A stretch of 8,079 nucleotides of DNA from Chloroflexota bacterium (GTDB lineage Bacteria; Chloroflexota; Dehalococcoidia; Dehalococcoidales; RBG-16-60-22): contig JACPQH010000022.1 in NCBI GenBank assembly GCA_016190585.1, positions 1-8,079 of the forward strand, written 5' to 3'. Below the pieces are notes generated by a model that saw only the letters and a list, made by a program, of their open reading frames with translations, made no database searches and had not been told where the DNA came from. A program made the position numbers and the translations under genes. Shown here one piece after another: positions 6,737 to 8,079 of the stretch (the first letter of the stretch is position 1; every line of letters begins with the position of its first letter).

Positions 6737-8079
6737 ATGATAACCTGGAAAAAGATCTTAATTTTCATCTTGCCCTTGTTTATCCTATCAGCCTGTACGC
6801 CCCCGGTGACCCCGGCGGATATCAGCCTGAGCCAGGCCATCGCCCTGTCTAAAAGCGGCAACATCCGGCGGGTGGTGATCGACCCGGGGCGGGGACAGAT
6901 GACCATCACCGCCGCGGTTACCGGCGCGCCGCTCCTAATAACCGGCGAGCGCGGCACGCAGATCACCGTGGTCGACGGCGACAGGCTGATCGCCGATATC
7001 GATGGCCTGGGCATCAGCGACCTCCAGTCGCTCGGCTTCGTCCTGCCCGCCGATTTCGCCACCGTCCCCGTACCCCAGACGGATGTGGGCTGGCTGGCCT
7101 ACCTGCCGCTGCTGCTGCTCATCTTCCTGCTGTTTCTGCTGTTCCGGCCGGGCCGGGGGGTGCAGAACCAGGCGATGAACTTCGGGCGCAGCCGGGCCCG
7201 CCTCAGCACCGGCGATATCCAGACAGTGAACTTCACCAACGTGGCCGGCATTGAGGAGGCCAAGCAGGACCTCCAGGAGGTGGTCGATTTCCTCAAAAAC
7301 CGGGCCAAATTCCAGGCGCTTGGGGCGCGCATCCCCAGGGGCGTGCTGCTCATCGGCCCGCCCGGTACCGGGAAGACCCTGCTCGCCCGGGCGGTAGCCG
7401 GCGAGGCGGGGGTCCCCTTCTTCTCCATCAGCGGCAGAGAGTTTGTCGAGCTGTTTGTCGGCGTCGGCGCCGCCCGGGTGCGCGACCTCTTCGACCAGGC
7501 AAAGCGGAGCGCGCCATGCATCGTGTTCATCGACGAGATAGAGGCGGTGGGCCGGCAGCGCGGCGTCAGCCTGGTGACCAGCCATGACGAGAGGGAGCAG
7601 ACCCTGAACCAGATACTGACCGAGATGGACGGCTTCACCCCCAACACCGGCGTCATCGTCCTGGCGGCCACCAACCGCCCTGATGTTCTCGACCCGGCGC
7701 TGTTGAGACCAGGCCGCTTCGACCGCCGGATAGTCCTTGAACTGCCTGATGTCACCGGCCGCGTCGCCATCCTCAAGGTCCATACCCAGGGCAAACCCCT
7801 GGCCGAGGACGTACGACTGGAAATCCTGGCCAAGGAAACTCACGGCTTCTCCGGCGCCGACCTGGCTAACCTGGTCAACGAGGCGGCCATCCTGGCCGCC
7901 CGCCGCGACCTGAAGAATATCGGCATGAGCGAGCTTGAAGAGTCCATCGACCGCGTTATCGCCGGCCCGCAGCGGCGCAGCCTCAAGATAAATCCCCGGG
8001 ACAAGGAGACCACCGCCTACCACGAGGCGGGGCACGCCCTGGAGGCGCACATGCTGCCCCATGCCGACCCGGTCCACCA
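6737..8079 (+). CDS. ftsH: ATP-dependent zinc metalloprotease FtsH, 3'-truncated by the window edge; N-terminal lipobox
   Basis: Membrane-anchored AAA+ protease that extracts and degrades membrane and regulatory proteins as a hexamer. The first 447 residues are present; the family is usually about 600-700. The N-terminus is KK, then a hydrophobic stretch ending LSAC at 17-20. The extracytoplasmic domain spans about 21-117, a transmembrane helix about 118-136, and the AAA domain about 165-410. Visible motifs are Walker A GPPGTGKT (207-214), pore FVG (240-242), Walker B with Asp266-Glu267, [11 protein letters not shown] (282-292), and the second region of homology with Arg327 and Arg330 as likely arginine fingers. 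The protease domain begins with HEAGH (429-433), two zinc ligands plus the catalytic Glu. The third ligand lies beyond the window. ATG 6737 has no clear ribosome binding site. The only upstream in-frame start is GTG 6695, directly after a stop, and it would add 14 polar residues before the hydrophobic segment, so it is less likely. Confidence 0.94.
   Translation, partial: MITWKKILIFILPLFILSACTPPVTPADISLSQAIALSKSGNIRRVVIDPGRGQMTITAAVTGAPLLITGERGTQITVVDGDRLIADIDGLGISDLQSLGFVLPADFATVPVPQTDVGWLAYLPLLLLIFLLFLLFRPGRGVQNQAMNFGRSRARLSTGDIQTVNFTNVAGIEEAKQDLQEVVDFLKNRAKFQALGARIPRGVLLIGPPGTGKTLLARAVAGEAGVPFFSISGREFVELFVGVGAARVRDLFDQAKRSAPCIVFIDEIEAVGRQRGVSLVTSHDEREQTLNQILTEMDGFTPNTGVIVLAATNRPDVLDPALLRPGRFDRRIVLELPDVTGRVAILKVHTQGKPLAEDVRLEILAKETHGFSGADLANLVNEAAILAARRDLKNIGMSELEESIDRVIAGPQRRSLKINPRDKETTAYHEAGHALEAHMLPHADPVH

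Noticed and set aside
6736..6741. TATGAT as a -10 element at the ftsH start
   Set aside because: It overlaps the ATG itself, so transcription would begin inside the coding region, and there is no -35 at suitable spacing.
6935..8077. Long open frame (about 380 codons) on the - strand opposite ftsH
   Set aside because: It is a shadow of GC-biased codons. The + strand frame encodes unmistakable FtsH motifs, while the antisense product is low-complexity, rich in Gly/Ala/Gln/Asp, with no recognisable domain.

Overview
This window is about 8.1 kb of GC-rich bacterial DNA. By eye it is clearly above 60% GC, with G/C strongly preferred at third codon positions. All recognised genes lie on the + strand. 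No mobile element, CRISPR array or phage gene is visible. The combination of an anaerobe-type 2-hydroxyacyl-CoA dehydratase activase fusion, a PHP-containing PolX, an FtsH protease and clean sigma-70 promoters suggests an anaerobic, GC-rich bacterium. My best guess is an uncultured Chloroflexota of the Dehalococcoidia type, but that is inference and was not tested.

Layout. (1) Positions 1-1309 hold the 3' three-quarters of a family X DNA polymerase, with an intact palm Asp triad and an intact PHP phosphoesterase metal site. (2) Positions 1306-2037 hold an unrecognised 243-residue soluble protein that overlaps the polX stop codon (ATGA), so the two are probably translationally coupled. (3) Positions 2113-2185 hold tRNA-Lys(CUU) with its own extended -10 promoter (2078-2106), spaced so that transcription is predicted to start at or next to the first base of the mature tRNA. 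(4) Positions 2329-6606 hold a 1425-residue iron-sulfur protein with its own promoter (2268-2296). It appears to carry a complete two-component dehydratase/activase system on one chain: two ASKHA activase modules, a Cys-rich linker and two dehydratase-like modules. (5) Positions 6607-6736 are a spacer with a cluster of CGTA-centred repeats that looks like an operator. (6) Positions 6737 to the window end hold the N-terminal two-thirds or more of an FtsH AAA+ metalloprotease, cut off just after its HEAGH zinc motif. Its N-terminus ends in a textbook lipobox.

How they work together. PolX and its coupled neighbour probably form a DNA-repair unit. The tRNA, the activase fusion and ftsH look like separate transcription units. 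The activase fusion has no acyl-CoA pathway genes beside it, so its substrate cannot be inferred from context. The observations most worth following are its four-module duplicated architecture with a predicted intramolecular [4Fe-4S] site, the lipobox in FtsH, the repeats upstream of ftsH, and the predicted leaderless tRNA.
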